A stretch of 64,000 bases of DNA. Origin: Planctomycetota bacterium. Lineage in GTDB: Bacteria; Planctomycetota; UBA1135; UBA2386. A program made the translations under genes and the position numbers. The stretch is from NCBI GenBank assembly GCA_028281765.1, contig JANQJF010000102.1, positions 62,001 to 126,000 of the forward strand, given 5' to 3'. How positions within the stretch are numbered: the stretch's first letter is position 1; each line of letters starts with the position of its first letter. This document shows positions 1-8,318 of this stretch, piece by piece. The notes under the pieces are model-generated. The model was not told the origin of the DNA, made no database searches, and worked only from the letters and a program-made list of their open reading frames with translations.

Positions 1-37
1 CGAGGCTCGACGGTAACCTTCCCGGCCAGCCCCCGCG

Positions 38-1003
38 ATGAAGATCAGCCTCGTCATTCCGACTCTGAACGCCGGCATCCTCTTGGACGAGGTGCTGGAC
101 GCCGTCGACAAGCAACCCGGCGCCGACGAACTCGAACGCATCGCCGTGGACTCCGGCTCGACCGACGGCACGGTGACACGGCTCGAACGCCACGGCTTCG
201 CGACGTTCTCGATCGACAAGCGCGACTTCAACCACGGCGCAACGCGCGACCTCGCGATCGAACGCGCGACGGGGGAAGTCGTCGTGCTCCTGACGCAGGA
301 CGCCACGCCAGCAGACGAAAATTGGCTCCCCGCGCTCGTCAGCTGCTACGAGGACGAGCAGGTCGGCGCCGCCTACTGCCGACAGATCCCGCGACCGGAC
401 TGCAACCCGTTCATCGCGCGCCGCCTGCGCGAATGGACCGCAGGCAAGACCGAACGCGTCGTGCAGAAACTCGAGCCAGGCCAGAAGTTCGAGGACCTCG
501 AGCCGATGCAGCGACTCCAGCTTTGCGCCTATGACAACGTCGCTGGCAGCGTCCGCCGCTCGGCCTGGGCCGAGCACAAGTTCGGCCACCGCCGCTTCGG
601 CGAAGACGTCGCCTTTGGCAAGAAGCTGATCACGTCAGGCCGCAGCATCGTGTTCGAACCGAACAGCTCGGTGGTCCACAGCCACAACCGCCCGGCGTTC
701 GACGAGGGCAAGCGGATCTACTGCGACCATCAGAACCTCCGCGAACTCTTCGACGTGCACCTGCTGAAGAACCGCAAGGACCAGAAGGCGTCGTCGGAAT
801 GGGGTCAGCGCGAATACGGCAGGATCGTCGACGAGCTCGACATCCCGGCGGACGAGAAGAAGACGCTGCACAAGTGGGCGAAGGACTACGCGAAGTGGTC
901 CTCGCTCGGGATGTACCTCGGCGCGAACTCCGAACGCCTCATGAGCGGCAAATTCGGCTTCTTCTTCCGCTGGCTCGATCGCAAACTGCACCGCGGCATC
1001 TGA
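38..1003 (+). CDS. Family 2 glycosyltransferase, rhamnosyltransferase-like
   Basis: A 321-residue cytoplasmic GT-A fold transferase that probably adds a deoxysugar such as rhamnose to a surface polysaccharide. The N-terminus opens with the nucleotide-binding strand ISLVIPTLNAG. DSGSTDGT (about residue 41) and the FNHGATRD motif (about 66-73) are characteristic of GT2 rhamnosyltransferases. LTQDATP stands in for the DxD metal site, and GEDVAFGKKL supplies the acidic catalytic-base region. There is no membrane segment. The ATG at 38 is the first start in the window and sits directly before the conserved first strand, so the protein appears complete. The next gene starts inside its stop codon (TGATG), so the two are translationally coupled. 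The sugar donor cannot be read from sequence. Confidence 0.9.
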   Translation: MKISLVIPTLNAGILLDEVLDAVDKQPGADELERIAVDSGSTDGTVTRLERHGFATFSIDKRDFNHGATRDLAIERATGEVVVLLTQDATPADENWLPALVSCYEDEQVGAAYCRQIPRPDCNPFIARRLREWTAGKTERVVQKLEPGQKFEDLEPMQRLQLCAYDNVAGSVRRSAWAEHKFGHRRFGEDVAFGKKLITSGRSIVFEPNSSVVHSHNRPAFDEGKRIYCDHQNLRELFDVHLLKNRKDQKASSEWGQREYGRIVDELDIPADEKKTLHKWAKDYAKWSSLGMYLGANSERLMSGKFGFFFRWLDRKLHRGI

Positions 1004-1170
1004 TGACCGAAGACCGCGAACAACTGGAGCAGAGGCTCGAACTCGTCGAGCAAGCGCGCCGCGAACTCGGCGAGCAGGTCGAGCACTTGGTGAAGCTGCT
1101 CGAGGAGTCGCGGAAAGAGATTCGCTGGCTGAAGGAGCAGTTGGCGAAGCACGAAGGCGAAGCGGAGTAG
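1003..1170 (+). CDS. Coiled-coil microprotein coupled to the glycosyltransferase
   Basis: A 55-residue protein whose ATG overlaps the TGA of the upstream glycosyltransferase by one base. It is almost wholly one amphipathic helix, rich in Glu, Arg, Gln and Leu, with leucine/valine heptad positions from about residue 8 to 48 and no signal peptide or cysteine. It matches no family I recognise. The tight coupling suggests co-expression and possibly a partner or oligomerisation role for the transferase, but that is inference. It could also be a chance open frame, although its sharply helical composition and the overlapping start argue for a real gene. Confidence 0.6.
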   Translation: MTEDREQLEQRLELVEQARRELGEQVEHLVKLLEESRKEIRWLKEQLAKHEGEAE

Positions 1171-1219
1171 CGATGCGACGGGAAGTTCCAATCCGCGGAC
1201 AACTCCATGACCCGGAACT

Positions 1220-1234
1220 GCCGATAGCATCGGC
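1220..1234. promoter_or_regulatory. Dyad with -10-like hexamer touching a start codon
   Basis: A perfect 6-bp inverted repeat (GCCGAT-AGC-ATCGGC) ends at the base before the ATG at 1235. It contains TAGCAT (1225-1230), the same hexamer seen just before another gene start at 19246. It could be an operator over a leaderless promoter, or chance. Confidence 0.25.
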
Positions 1235-1834
1235 ATGGACGTCAGCTCTCTGACCCTACGCGCGAACGCCGCCTACCATGCGGCCACCGATCCGCTACGG
1301 GCGCAGCAGATCGAGCGCGAGGAGAAGCGGCAGCAGCAGCTGTTCGGGCAGTCCGAAGACGAGCTGTCGATCTCGGAGGAGGCGATGCGCGCGTTCGAAG
1401 CCGAGCAGGAGCAGGGCGACGGGCTCGGGGACGAGTCGCGCAAGCCTGGCGATCCGGAGTCGCAGCAGCTGCAGGAGCTCGAAGCGCGGGACCGCGAGGT
1501 GCGTGCGCACGAGCAAGCGCACAAGGCGGCGGCGGGCGACCTCGCGAGCGGTGGGCCGACCTACACCTACCAGACCGGGCCCGACGGCCAGCGCTACGCG
1601 ATCGGTGGCGAGGTCAAGATCCAGCTGCGCGAGGGCAACACGCCCGAAGAGACGGTGCGCAACATGGAGCGCGCGAAGCGCGCCGCGCTCGCGCCGGGTC
1701 AGCCTTCGTCGCAGGACCGCGCGGTCGCGGCCGAGGCGTCACGCCTCGCGAACGAAGCGCGGCGCGAAGCGAATGCGGGAGAAGACGAGGACGAGTCGAA
1801 GCCGAACCGACGGCGTCTCGACCTCTACGCGTGA
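1235..1834 (+). CDS. SprA-related putative metalloprotease (CJM1_0395 family)
   Basis: A 199-residue protein of the SprA-related family, annotated in databases as putative metalloproteases. The first 90 residues are charged and low in complexity (Glu/Gln/Arg rich). The family core follows: HEQAHKAAAG (about 91-100), then GGPTYTYQTGPDGQRYAIGG, then the EVKI and TPEET/RNMERAKRAALAP segment. The HExxH-like HEQAH gives the protease name, but activity in this family is, to my knowledge, unproven. No signal peptide is seen. The C-terminus is again charged and probably disordered. No Shine-Dalgarno precedes the ATG; a TAGCAT dyad abuts it. The function in the cell is not established. Confidence 0.8.
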   Translation: MDVSSLTLRANAAYHAATDPLRAQQIEREEKRQQQLFGQSEDELSISEEAMRAFEAEQEQGDGLGDESRKPGDPESQQLQELEARDREVRAHEQAHKAAAGDLASGGPTYTYQTGPDGQRYAIGGEVKIQLREGNTPEETVRNMERAKRAALAPGQPSSQDRAVAAEASRLANEARREANAGEDEDESKPNRRRLDLYA

Positions 1835-1844
1835 CGTAGGCGCG

Positions 1845-2894
1845 CTACTTCTTCGCCTGCGCCGGCTTCAGCTTCGCGTCGAAGTTGCGAGTCGTCTTGT
1901 GCGAACCGGTCATGTGGTCCGTGTAGATCCGCACCGGCTTGCCGCCCTCGACCTCGAGCACCGAGCGGACGACCGAAGTCTGGCCGCCCTGCGTGTAGAC
2001 GCTGTTGAAGACCATGTCGTCGCCGACCATGCGCGCCTCGGCCACCTGGAACTCGCCCATGTTGCTGATCGCGCACGAGTCGTAGCACTGCTTGGTCTCG
2101 TTCCAGGCCATGAAGTTCAGGCCTTCCCACTTCATGCCGGCGATCGGGTCGCCGAGCACGTGCGAGACCATCGCCTGGCCACCGTAGATCATCTTGACGG
2201 TCTCGTGCGCGCCGATCGTCATCTCCGGCGCGCCGGGAGCCGGACACATCGTGCCGTCCAGACGGCGTTCCCCGACGAGGAAGTCGAGTTTGGCCATTCG
2301 GTCCCCACCGAAGTTCTCGATGAACGCGACGTCGGTCTTCGGTCCGAAGGACGCGTCCGCGGTCTTGGACCGTTTCATCGTGCCTTCGACGTGCGTGAAG
2401 AGCGGATTCGCGCCGACGCCGCGCTCGACCTTGAACGAGTAGACGTCGTCCTTGACCTGCACGATGCCGCGCTCGAGGAACGCCTGTCCGGCCGTGATCC
2501 CCGCGTCGGTGATCACGAGCTTGTCGCCCTCGAACGTCACGGTCTTCTGCGTCGCGATGCCGACGTTCTCGATGCCGAAATGGACGTAGGCCTTCTTCTC
2601 CGGATCCCAGCCGAAGATGTTCGTCATGACGAGCGGAGTCTCGATGGCCGGGCTGAAGTCGACGACGGTCTCTTCTCGGATGAAGAAGCCGTTGAGCGTC
2701 TTCGACATCTTGCTCTTGGCCTTCCAGGGCATCTCGGGGCCGCCGGGCTCGCTGATCGCGACGCCCTCGCCCTCCCAGGCGCCGAGCATCGGTGCGAACT
2801 TCTCCAGCTGCTTGGCGGGCATCGGAATGCCCTGCGCGCTGAGCGTGGCCGTCGCGACGAGTGCGACGGCGATGATGGCTGTGCGGTGCTGCAT
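1845..2894 (-). CDS. Exported DUF1579 protein
   Basis: A 349-residue protein with a short Sec signal peptide ending near ATLSAQG (residue 21) and then a DUF1579 domain. Family features visible are FAPMLGAWEGEG, the FFIREETVVDF segment, FGWDPEKKAYV and a second similar half starting near KLDFLVGERRLDG. The DUF1579 fold appears duplicated, with LGAWEGEG and VGERRLDGT as equivalent openings. Family members are beta-barrel proteins of unknown role, common in Planctomycetota and Acidobacteriota. The ATG at 2894 is preceded by GAGGAGG at good spacing. It is followed 10 bp after its stop by the oppositely oriented SprA-like gene. Confidence 0.85.
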   Translation of the reverse strand: MQHRTAIIAVALVATATLSAQGIPMPAKQLEKFAPMLGAWEGEGVAISEPGGPEMPWKAKSKMSKTLNGFFIREETVVDFSPAIETPLVMTNIFGWDPEKKAYVHFGIENVGIATQKTVTFEGDKLVITDAGITAGQAFLERGIVQVKDDVYSFKVERGVGANPLFTHVEGTMKRSKTADASFGPKTDVAFIENFGGDRMAKLDFLVGERRLDGTMCPAPGAPEMTIGAHETVKMIYGGQAMVSHVLGDPIAGMKWEGLNFMAWNETKQCYDSCAISNMGEFQVAEARMVGDDMVFNSVYTQGGQTSVVRSVLEVEGGKPVRIYTDHMTGSHKTTRNFDAKLKPAQAKK

Positions 2895-2959
2895 GGTTCC
2901 TCCTCGGAAACGTGGAACCACGCAGCATACCGCCGCGCCATCGGCGGCGGGGCGACGGG

Positions 2960-5398
2960 CTACTCGAACATTTCCATCGTGCGCTCGACGCGCGCGAGGA
3001 TCTCGTCGAAATTGACCGTGTTCGGGATGCGCCCGGCGGCGTTCAGCGACTTGATGCGGTCGCGGTAGTGGATCAGAGCCGGCAGCACCGCCTCGTCGCC
3101 ACACGCCTGCAGCGCGAAACACGCCCAGTCGGCGACGCGCAGCACCGGATCGTTCAACGCCTGCGCGAGCGCCGGCGCGGCGTCGGGGCTGCCGATGCGC
3201 CGCAGCGACTCGCAGATCCACATGCGCCGATCCGCGAATCCCGGCGGATACTTCAGGCCGCGAACGAGCGCGGGCACGGCCTGCGAACCGAGTTCGGTCA
3301 GCTTGCCGGCGAGCTCTTCGTTGTCGTGCTTGCCGTCGGCGAACTTGGACAGGTAGCCCCAGGCCTTCGACTCGACGCTGCCCGGCACACGCTCGATCCA
3401 ACGCAGCGCGTCGACGCCACCTTCCTCGGCCCACCAAGCCTGCAACCGACCGATCGCCGCGAGCCGCTCGTGACTCGGAGCGAACGGATTGAAGCCGTGG
3501 TGCACGCCCGTGGCCATGAACAGCGACTCGAAGTAGTCCTCACGGATCAGGTCGTCGTTGTGCTCGAGTCCAGCGAGCAGGCGCGGGATCCCGTTCGGGT
3601 TGCCGAGTTCGGCGAGGGTCAGCGCCAACATCCGCTCGGTCTCGGGGAAGATCGTCCGTTTCATCGCGGCCTCGATCGCCTGGATGTCGGACTCGGCGAC
3701 GCCCTTGTCCTTGTTCGCGGCGAGGCACGCGGCGGCCGCGGTCACGACGTCGGGCTCGGCGTCTCGCAGGTGGCGCGACGCGAGATCACGGAGTTCCTCG
3801 AGCTGGAGTTCGGTCGCGAGCTCCAGCGCGCTGCGCCGGTCGAGCGCGTTCTTGCTGTCGCACGCCTTGCGCAGGGACGCGACGATGAGCTTGCGCATCT
3901 CGAGGTCCTGCGAGTCTTCGTCGAGGAAGCTGCCGGGGTCGGTGTCCTTGATGATGTGACGCGCGTTGTATCGCACGTAGAGGTCGTCGCTCGACAGAGC
4001 CTCCAGGATGGCGGGGACAGCCGGCTTGCCGATGCGCTTGAGCACCATCGACGCCTGCTTGAAGGTCTTGTTGTCCCACGAGCTCAGCGCCTCGATCAGC
4101 TGCGGCACCGCCGGCATGCCGATCTCCGCGAGTCGACGCTGTGCGATCCGGTTGCCTTCCGGCACCGGGAACTGGAAGAGCTGAATGAACTTCGTGATGT
4201 CTTCCTGGCTCTCGCCTTCGGGAATCGGAACTTCGACGCCATCGGGCTGCACCCACGGCTGCAGGTCGACGAGGTTCGCGGGGCTCGCCGCGTTGACCGC
4301 GATGCCTTCGGGCGTCTGCCACTTCGCACCGGCGTCGGACTCGACTTCGTCCGAAGACGGCGTCACGCCGGAGAACTCGAGCTTCTCGGCTTCGAGCTGA
4401 CGCGCGAGCGTCGGGTGGTGATCCTCGATCGGGAAGTAGTGCTTCAGGTGAAGCTCGCAGTCGATCGTGCCCTCCGCGACCTTCAGCGGCACGCGGTGCT
4501 CACGGGTTTCGCCCGGACGAATCTGCGTGTTGACCGGAAGCTTGAGGCCGTAGGGCCGCTTGTAGGGATCGCGGCAGACCATGCGCGAGCGGTAGAGCTC
4601 CTTGCCGTTCGCATCGCGGACGACGATCAGCGACTCGACCGCGCGCTGCTTGAGCTCGGTCGGGAAGTGGTGCGCGGCCCCCTTGTTCTTGATCCGCACG
4701 ACGACCTCATTGCCTTCGACGCGCGCGTCGTAGGAGTACGCACGTCGCACCTGCTTCTCGCTGCGCACGCCGGGGAAGACGTGCGAGCGCACCATGCGCG
4801 GCTCTTCGCCGACAGCGACCGGGCGCTTCACGCGCTCCATGTGGCACGACATGCAGGTGCGACCCGCGGCCTTACCGTTCGGCGCGACTTCCCACTGGTA
4901 GGGCGTGCCGTGGTTGCGGTGGCACGACGCGCAGGCGTCGACCGTTCCGACGCGATCATCGAACGCAGTCGTGCACTCCATCCCGCCCTGGAAGCTGCCG
5001 TAGTCGTAGTCCTCTTTCCAGTGGCACGTCATGCACGTGTTGCCTTCTTCGAGGTTGTGATAGCGGCGGATCGGGTTCTTGCCGATGCCGGTCTCGAAGA
5101 TCGGTCGCGGGGTGTGACAACGAATGCAGTCCCCGTGGTCGAATCGCCCCGTCGCCAGGCGCACCTCTTCATCGGTGAACGCGCGACCGTGCGTGTTCTG
5201 CGCGTGCTCGGCGTAAATCGCAGGGTGGCACTCGGCGCAGAACCGGCTCGTCATCACGAGCTGGGCGTGACGAGCCTTGTCGTCGTTCAGCTGCTGCTCG
5301 ATGACGATCTCGGTCGCTGCGGATTGCGGGCTCTGACACGATGACGCGGCCACGATGGAGAGGACGATGGCGGCGACGATGGCGATCCAGGGTCTCAT
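2960..5398 (-). CDS. Five-haem cytochrome c with C-terminal HEAT repeats
   Basis: An 812-residue exported protein. The N-terminus is a signal sequence, possibly a lipoprotein one with Cys21. Five CxxCH haem-c motifs follow at about residues 54, 91, 122, 156 and 182 (CAECH, CIRCH, CMTCH, CASCH, CMSCH), resembling the cytochrome c554-like multihaem module. A beta-rich segment spans about 200-330. From about 400 to the end there are helical HEAT repeats, with repeated AVPxLIEAL and AVPAILEAL units. It should transfer electrons in the periplasm, with the HEAT scaffold as a protein docking surface. No cytochrome maturation genes lie nearby. It has a TATAGA hexamer upstream and no Shine-Dalgarno. 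Confidence 0.87.
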   Translation of the reverse strand: MRPWIAIVAAIVLSIVAASSCQSPQSAATEIVIEQQLNDDKARHAQLVMTSRFCAECHPAIYAEHAQNTHGRAFTDEEVRLATGRFDHGDCIRCHTPRPIFETGIGKNPIRRYHNLEEGNTCMTCHWKEDYDYGSFQGGMECTTAFDDRVGTVDACASCHRNHGTPYQWEVAPNGKAAGRTCMSCHMERVKRPVAVGEEPRMVRSHVFPGVRSEKQVRRAYSYDARVEGNEVVVRIKNKGAAHHFPTELKQRAVESLIVVRDANGKELYRSRMVCRDPYKRPYGLKLPVNTQIRPGETREHRVPLKVAEGTIDCELHLKHYFPIEDHHPTLARQLEAEKLEFSGVTPSSDEVESDAGAKWQTPEGIAVNAASPANLVDLQPWVQPDGVEVPIPEGESQEDITKFIQLFQFPVPEGNRIAQRRLAEIGMPAVPQLIEALSSWDNKTFKQASMVLKRIGKPAVPAILEALSSDDLYVRYNARHIIKDTDPGSFLDEDSQDLEMRKLIVASLRKACDSKNALDRRSALELATELQLEELRDLASRHLRDAEPDVVTAAAACLAANKDKGVAESDIQAIEAAMKRTIFPETERMLALTLAELGNPNGIPRLLAGLEHNDDLIREDYFESLFMATGVHHGFNPFAPSHERLAAIGRLQAWWAEEGGVDALRWIERVPGSVESKAWGYLSKFADGKHDNEELAGKLTELGSQAVPALVRGLKYPPGFADRRMWICESLRRIGSPDAAPALAQALNDPVLRVADWACFALQACGDEAVLPALIHYRDRIKSLNAAGRIPNTVNFDEILARVERTMEMFE

Positions 5399-5409
5399 GC
5401 TTGGGCTGA

Positions 5410-5415
5410 TCTATA
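5410..5415 (-). promoter_or_regulatory. -10-like hexamer for the cytochrome gene
   Basis: TATAGA (in TATAGAT on the minus strand) lies 11 bases before the ATG at 5398. No Shine-Dalgarno and no clear -35 are visible. A transcript starting the usual 6-7 bases downstream would have at most a few leader bases. Confidence 0.4.
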
Positions 5416-5498
5416 GCTGGAACGGGAGGGGATCGGATACCTGCAAAGAGCGGACCAGGGAGGGATTCCGCTTCGGCAGGCCTCGATTTCCACCGGGT

Positions 5499-5514
5499 GT
5501 TACGCTGGCGTAAC
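5499..5514. promoter_or_regulatory. Perfect 7-bp dyad upstream of the DUF72 gene
   Basis: GTTACGC-TG-GCGTAAC is a perfect inverted repeat ending 8 bases before the ATG at 5523. Its right arm begins a TAACGA hexamer (5511-5516) at leaderless -10 spacing, so a protein bound here would block transcription. The same GTTACG...CGTAAC core forms the tip of the large inverted repeat at 38716-38801. Confidence 0.35.
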
Positions 5515-5522
5515 GACAGCGC

Positions 5523-6350
5523 ATGCCACTGCACGCCGGAACATCGAGTTGGTCCGAAAAGAGCTGGGTCGGCCCCTTCTATCCAAAGGGGACTCAACCA
5601 GGACAGTTTCTGACCCACTACGCGACCCGATTCAAGACGGTCGAGGCGGACGTCACCTACTACCGCATCCCCGACAAGAAACTCGTCGACGGCTGGAACG
5701 ACAAGACGCCCGACGACTTCGTGCTGTCGGCGAAGTTCCCCCGCAGCATCGTGCACGGGGGCGAAGGCGCACGGCCGGATCCGGACAAGGTCCTCGTGCT
5801 CGACGAGATCCGAGGAGACCTCGATCTGTTTCTCGAGTCGATGGGACGGCTCGGACCGAAGTGCGGCCCGCTCGTGATGCAGTTCCCCTACTTCAACAAG
5901 ACCGTCTTCGCGGGCGCTGGCCAGTTCCTCGAGCGACTCGACGCGTTCCTGGAGGCGCTGCCGGACGGCTTTCGCTTCGCGGTCGAAGTGCGCAACAAGT
6001 ATTGGATCAACGGGGCGCTGCTGGACCTGCTGCGCCGCCATCGCACGGCGCTCGTGCTCGTCGACCTCGCGTACATGCCCCACCCGGCCTCGCTCGACAA
6101 TCGCTTCGACCTGATCACCGCCGACTTCTCCTACGCCCGGCTGATCGGTGACCGCAAAGCGGTCGACAAGCTGACGAGCACGTTCGACAAGATCGTCGTC
6201 GACCACGGAGAACGGCTCGACCGCTGGGCCGAACTCATCCGCACGCATCTCGAACGGGTTTCCGAAGTCTACGTCTACGCGAACAACCATTACGCTGGTC
6301 ACGGGCCGGCAACCGTTCGCGATCTCGTCGAACGCATCGGGCCGCAGTAA
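5523..6350 (+). CDS. DUF72 (YecE-like) protein
   Basis: A 275-residue cytoplasmic protein covering a whole DUF72 domain, a TIM-barrel-like family of unknown biochemical role. Family hallmarks are the opening HAGTSSWSEKSWVGPFYP, FKTVEADVTYYRIP, the FVLSAKFPRSIVH strand, FAVEVRNKYWI and the near-terminal YVYANNHYAGHGPATV. All match the usual layout and length. The ATG at 5523 places the HAGTSSW strand right at the N-terminus as in relatives. It heads a plus-strand run: the methyltransferase starts 6 bp after its stop. Confidence 0.92.
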   Translation: MPLHAGTSSWSEKSWVGPFYPKGTQPGQFLTHYATRFKTVEADVTYYRIPDKKLVDGWNDKTPDDFVLSAKFPRSIVHGGEGARPDPDKVLVLDEIRGDLDLFLESMGRLGPKCGPLVMQFPYFNKTVFAGAGQFLERLDAFLEALPDGFRFAVEVRNKYWINGALLDLLRRHRTALVLVDLAYMPHPASLDNRFDLITADFSYARLIGDRKAVDKLTSTFDKIVVDHGERLDRWAELIRTHLERVSEVYVYANNHYAGHGPATVRDLVERIGPQ

Positions 6351-6355
6351 CCGGT

Positions 6356-7099
6356 ATGGCGCGATTCGACTTCGACGAGCTGTTCGATCAGGACTACCTG
6401 CACTTCTACCGCAAGTTCATCAACTACGAGGCGACCGAACACGAGGTCGATCTGATCGAGACGCTGTGCGGGATCGAGGAAGGCACGCGCGTCCTCGACG
6501 TCGCGTGCGGGCACGGTCGTATCGCGAACCCGCTGGCCGAAGCCGGCGCGCAGGTGGTCGGCATCGACGCGTCCGAGTTCTTCCTCGAGCGCGCGCGCGA
6601 GGACGCGGCCGAACGAGGCGTGAACGTCGACTATCGCGTCGGAGACATGCGCGAGCTGTCGTTCTCCGGGGAGTTCGACGTCGTGCTGAGCTGGTTCACG
6701 GCGTTCGGCTACTTCGACGACGACACGCTGCGCAAGATCCTCCGCGCGAAGCTCGAAGCCCTCGAGCCGGGCGGCTCGCTGCTGATCGAAACCATCAATC
6801 GTGACGTCGGCAAGCTGACGACGGACGAGCGCCCGAGCGTCAAGGAGATCGACGGCGAGTTCATGCTCGACCTCGGCCGCTACGATCCGCACGACGGCAG
6901 GCTCTACGTGCGCCGTTTCGTGACGCGCAACGAGCAGAAGATCCGGTCGCTCGAGTACTTCATCCGACTGTTCACGTTCACCGAGCTACGCGACTGGCTC
7001 GAACAGGCCGGCTTCGTCAACGTCCGCGGCTTCGGCGGCGAAGGTGAGGTCTATCGACTCGACAGCGCGCGCATGATCCTGCTCGCTCAACGCCCATGA
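6356..7099 (+). CDS. Class I SAM-dependent methyltransferase
   Basis: A 247-residue Rossmann-fold methyltransferase. Motif I is VLDVACGHGRIANPLAEAG (about residues 43-61), followed by the acidic end of strand 2 in VVGIDAS and by DYRVGDMREL (motif II) and DVVLSWFTAFGYFDDD (motif III/IV). The C-terminal half carries the substrate lid, with REFVT-like strands and a final EVYRLDSARMILLA strand. The substrate is unknown; the arrangement resembles small-molecule methyltransferases. The start is 5 bp after the DUF72 stop and the stop overlaps the next start by four bases (ATGA), so the three genes form an operon. Confidence 0.9.
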   Translation: MARFDFDELFDQDYLHFYRKFINYEATEHEVDLIETLCGIEEGTRVLDVACGHGRIANPLAEAGAQVVGIDASEFFLERAREDAAERGVNVDYRVGDMRELSFSGEFDVVLSWFTAFGYFDDDTLRKILRAKLEALEPGGSLLIETINRDVGKLTTDERPSVKEIDGEFMLDLGRYDPHDGRLYVRRFVTRNEQKIRSLEYFIRLFTFTELRDWLEQAGFVNVRGFGGEGEVYRLDSARMILLAQRP

Positions 7100-8280
7100 C
7101 GACGCCTCTCGCCGAGCACTGGACGCTCGATCCAGAAGTCACGTTCCTCAACCACGGCTCGTTCGGCGCCTGTCCGCGCGTCGTGCTCGCACACCAGAGC
7201 GAACTCCGCGCCCGCATGGAGCGCGAACCGGTGCTGTTCCTCGCGCGAGAAACCCTCGACCGGATCGACGCAGCGCGCGCCGAACTCGCCGAGTTCGTCG
7301 GCGCGGACCCGGCGGGACTCGCCTTCGTCACGAACGCGACGTCCGGCGTGAACACGGTCCTGCGTTCCCTGCGCTTCGAGCCCGGCGACCAGATCCTCGT
7401 CACGAACCAGGGCTATCCCGCGTGCAACAACACGGCGGAGTTCGTCGCGGGCCTCGCCGAGCGTGTCGAAGTCGTCTTCGCCGACGTGCCGTTTCCGATC
7501 GACGACCCGCAACAGGTCGTCGACGCGGTGCTCGGCGCGGCGACCGACCGAACCAAGCTCGCGATCGTCGACCACATCACGTCGCCCACCGGGATCATCC
7601 TGCCGATCGAAGCGATCGTGCGGGGACTCGAGTCGCGAGGCATCGACACGCTCGTCGACGGCGCACACGCACCGGGCATGGTGCCGCTCGAGCTCGATCG
7701 ACTCGCCGCAGCCTACTACACCGGCAACTGCCACAAGTGGATGTGTGCGCCGAAGGGCGCTGCGCTCCTGCACGTCCGCGCCGACCGACGTGATCGCATC
7801 CGTCCACTCGTGATCAGCCACGGTGCAAAGGCGCCGCGCGGCGAACGCAGCTTCTTCCACATGGAAGCCGACTGGACGGGCACGCACGACCCCACCGCGT
7901 GGCTCAGCGTCCCCGCGGCGATCCGCTTCGGCCGCGAGGTCGTCCCGGGCGGATGGCCGGAGATCCGTGAGCGCAACCGCGACCTCGCGCTGCACGCGCG
8001 CGCACTGCTGACCGAGTCGCTCGGCGTCGAATCGCCCGCTCCCGACTCGATGATCGGCTCACTCGTGTCGCTGCGGCTGCCGTCCGGCGAGGAAGACGCG
8101 CCGACCGGTCCGCTTCCGTTCGACCCGCTGCATCTGCAGCTGTTCGACGCGCATCGCATCGAAGTGCCGATCATGCCGTGGCCAGCGAAGGGGGATCGCC
8201 TCCTGCGGATCTCCGCGCAACTCTACAACTCGATCGAGCAGTACGAACGGCTCGCCGTCGCGCTGCGTGAGATGTGGTAA
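7096..8280 (+). CDS. Class V PLP-dependent aminotransferase, isopenicillin-N-epimerase-like
   Basis: A 394-residue fold-type I PLP enzyme. The N-terminus FLNHGSFGACPR is typical of isopenicillin N epimerase-like and EgtE-like class V proteins. TNATSGVNTVLRSL contacts the PLP phosphate, LAIVDHITSPTG holds the PLP-stacking and Asp region, and DGAHAPG followed by TGNCHKWMCAPKG gives the Schiff-base Lys214. Members include epimerases, cysteine desulfurases and C-S lyases, so the exact reaction cannot be assigned. It overlaps the methyltransferase by ATGA. The combination could modify an amino-acid-derived metabolite, but no pathway is evident. Confidence 0.9.
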   Translation: MTTPLAEHWTLDPEVTFLNHGSFGACPRVVLAHQSELRARMEREPVLFLARETLDRIDAARAELAEFVGADPAGLAFVTNATSGVNTVLRSLRFEPGDQILVTNQGYPACNNTAEFVAGLAERVEVVFADVPFPIDDPQQVVDAVLGAATDRTKLAIVDHITSPTGIILPIEAIVRGLESRGIDTLVDGAHAPGMVPLELDRLAAAYYTGNCHKWMCAPKGAALLHVRADRRDRIRPLVISHGAKAPRGERSFFHMEADWTGTHDPTAWLSVPAAIRFGREVVPGGWPEIRERNRDLALHARALLTESLGVESPAPDSMIGSLVSLRLPSGEEDAPTGPLPFDPLHLQLFDAHRIEVPIMPWPAKGDRLLRISAQLYNSIEQYERLAVALREMW

Positions 8281-8318
8281 TCGCGTTACCGCCCGCGATC
8301 TCCAGGCTTTAGTAGGCC

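Noticed and set aside
1278..3068. 596-residue open frame on the plus strand
   Set aside because: It runs out of frame through the SprA-like gene and antisense through the DUF1579 gene; the product is Arg/Ser-rich nonsense typical of high-G+C shadow frames.
2912..5344. 810-residue open frame antisense to the cytochrome gene
   Set aside because: The minus strand encodes five CxxCH motifs and HEAT repeats in a consistent frame; the antisense product has no domain or signal.
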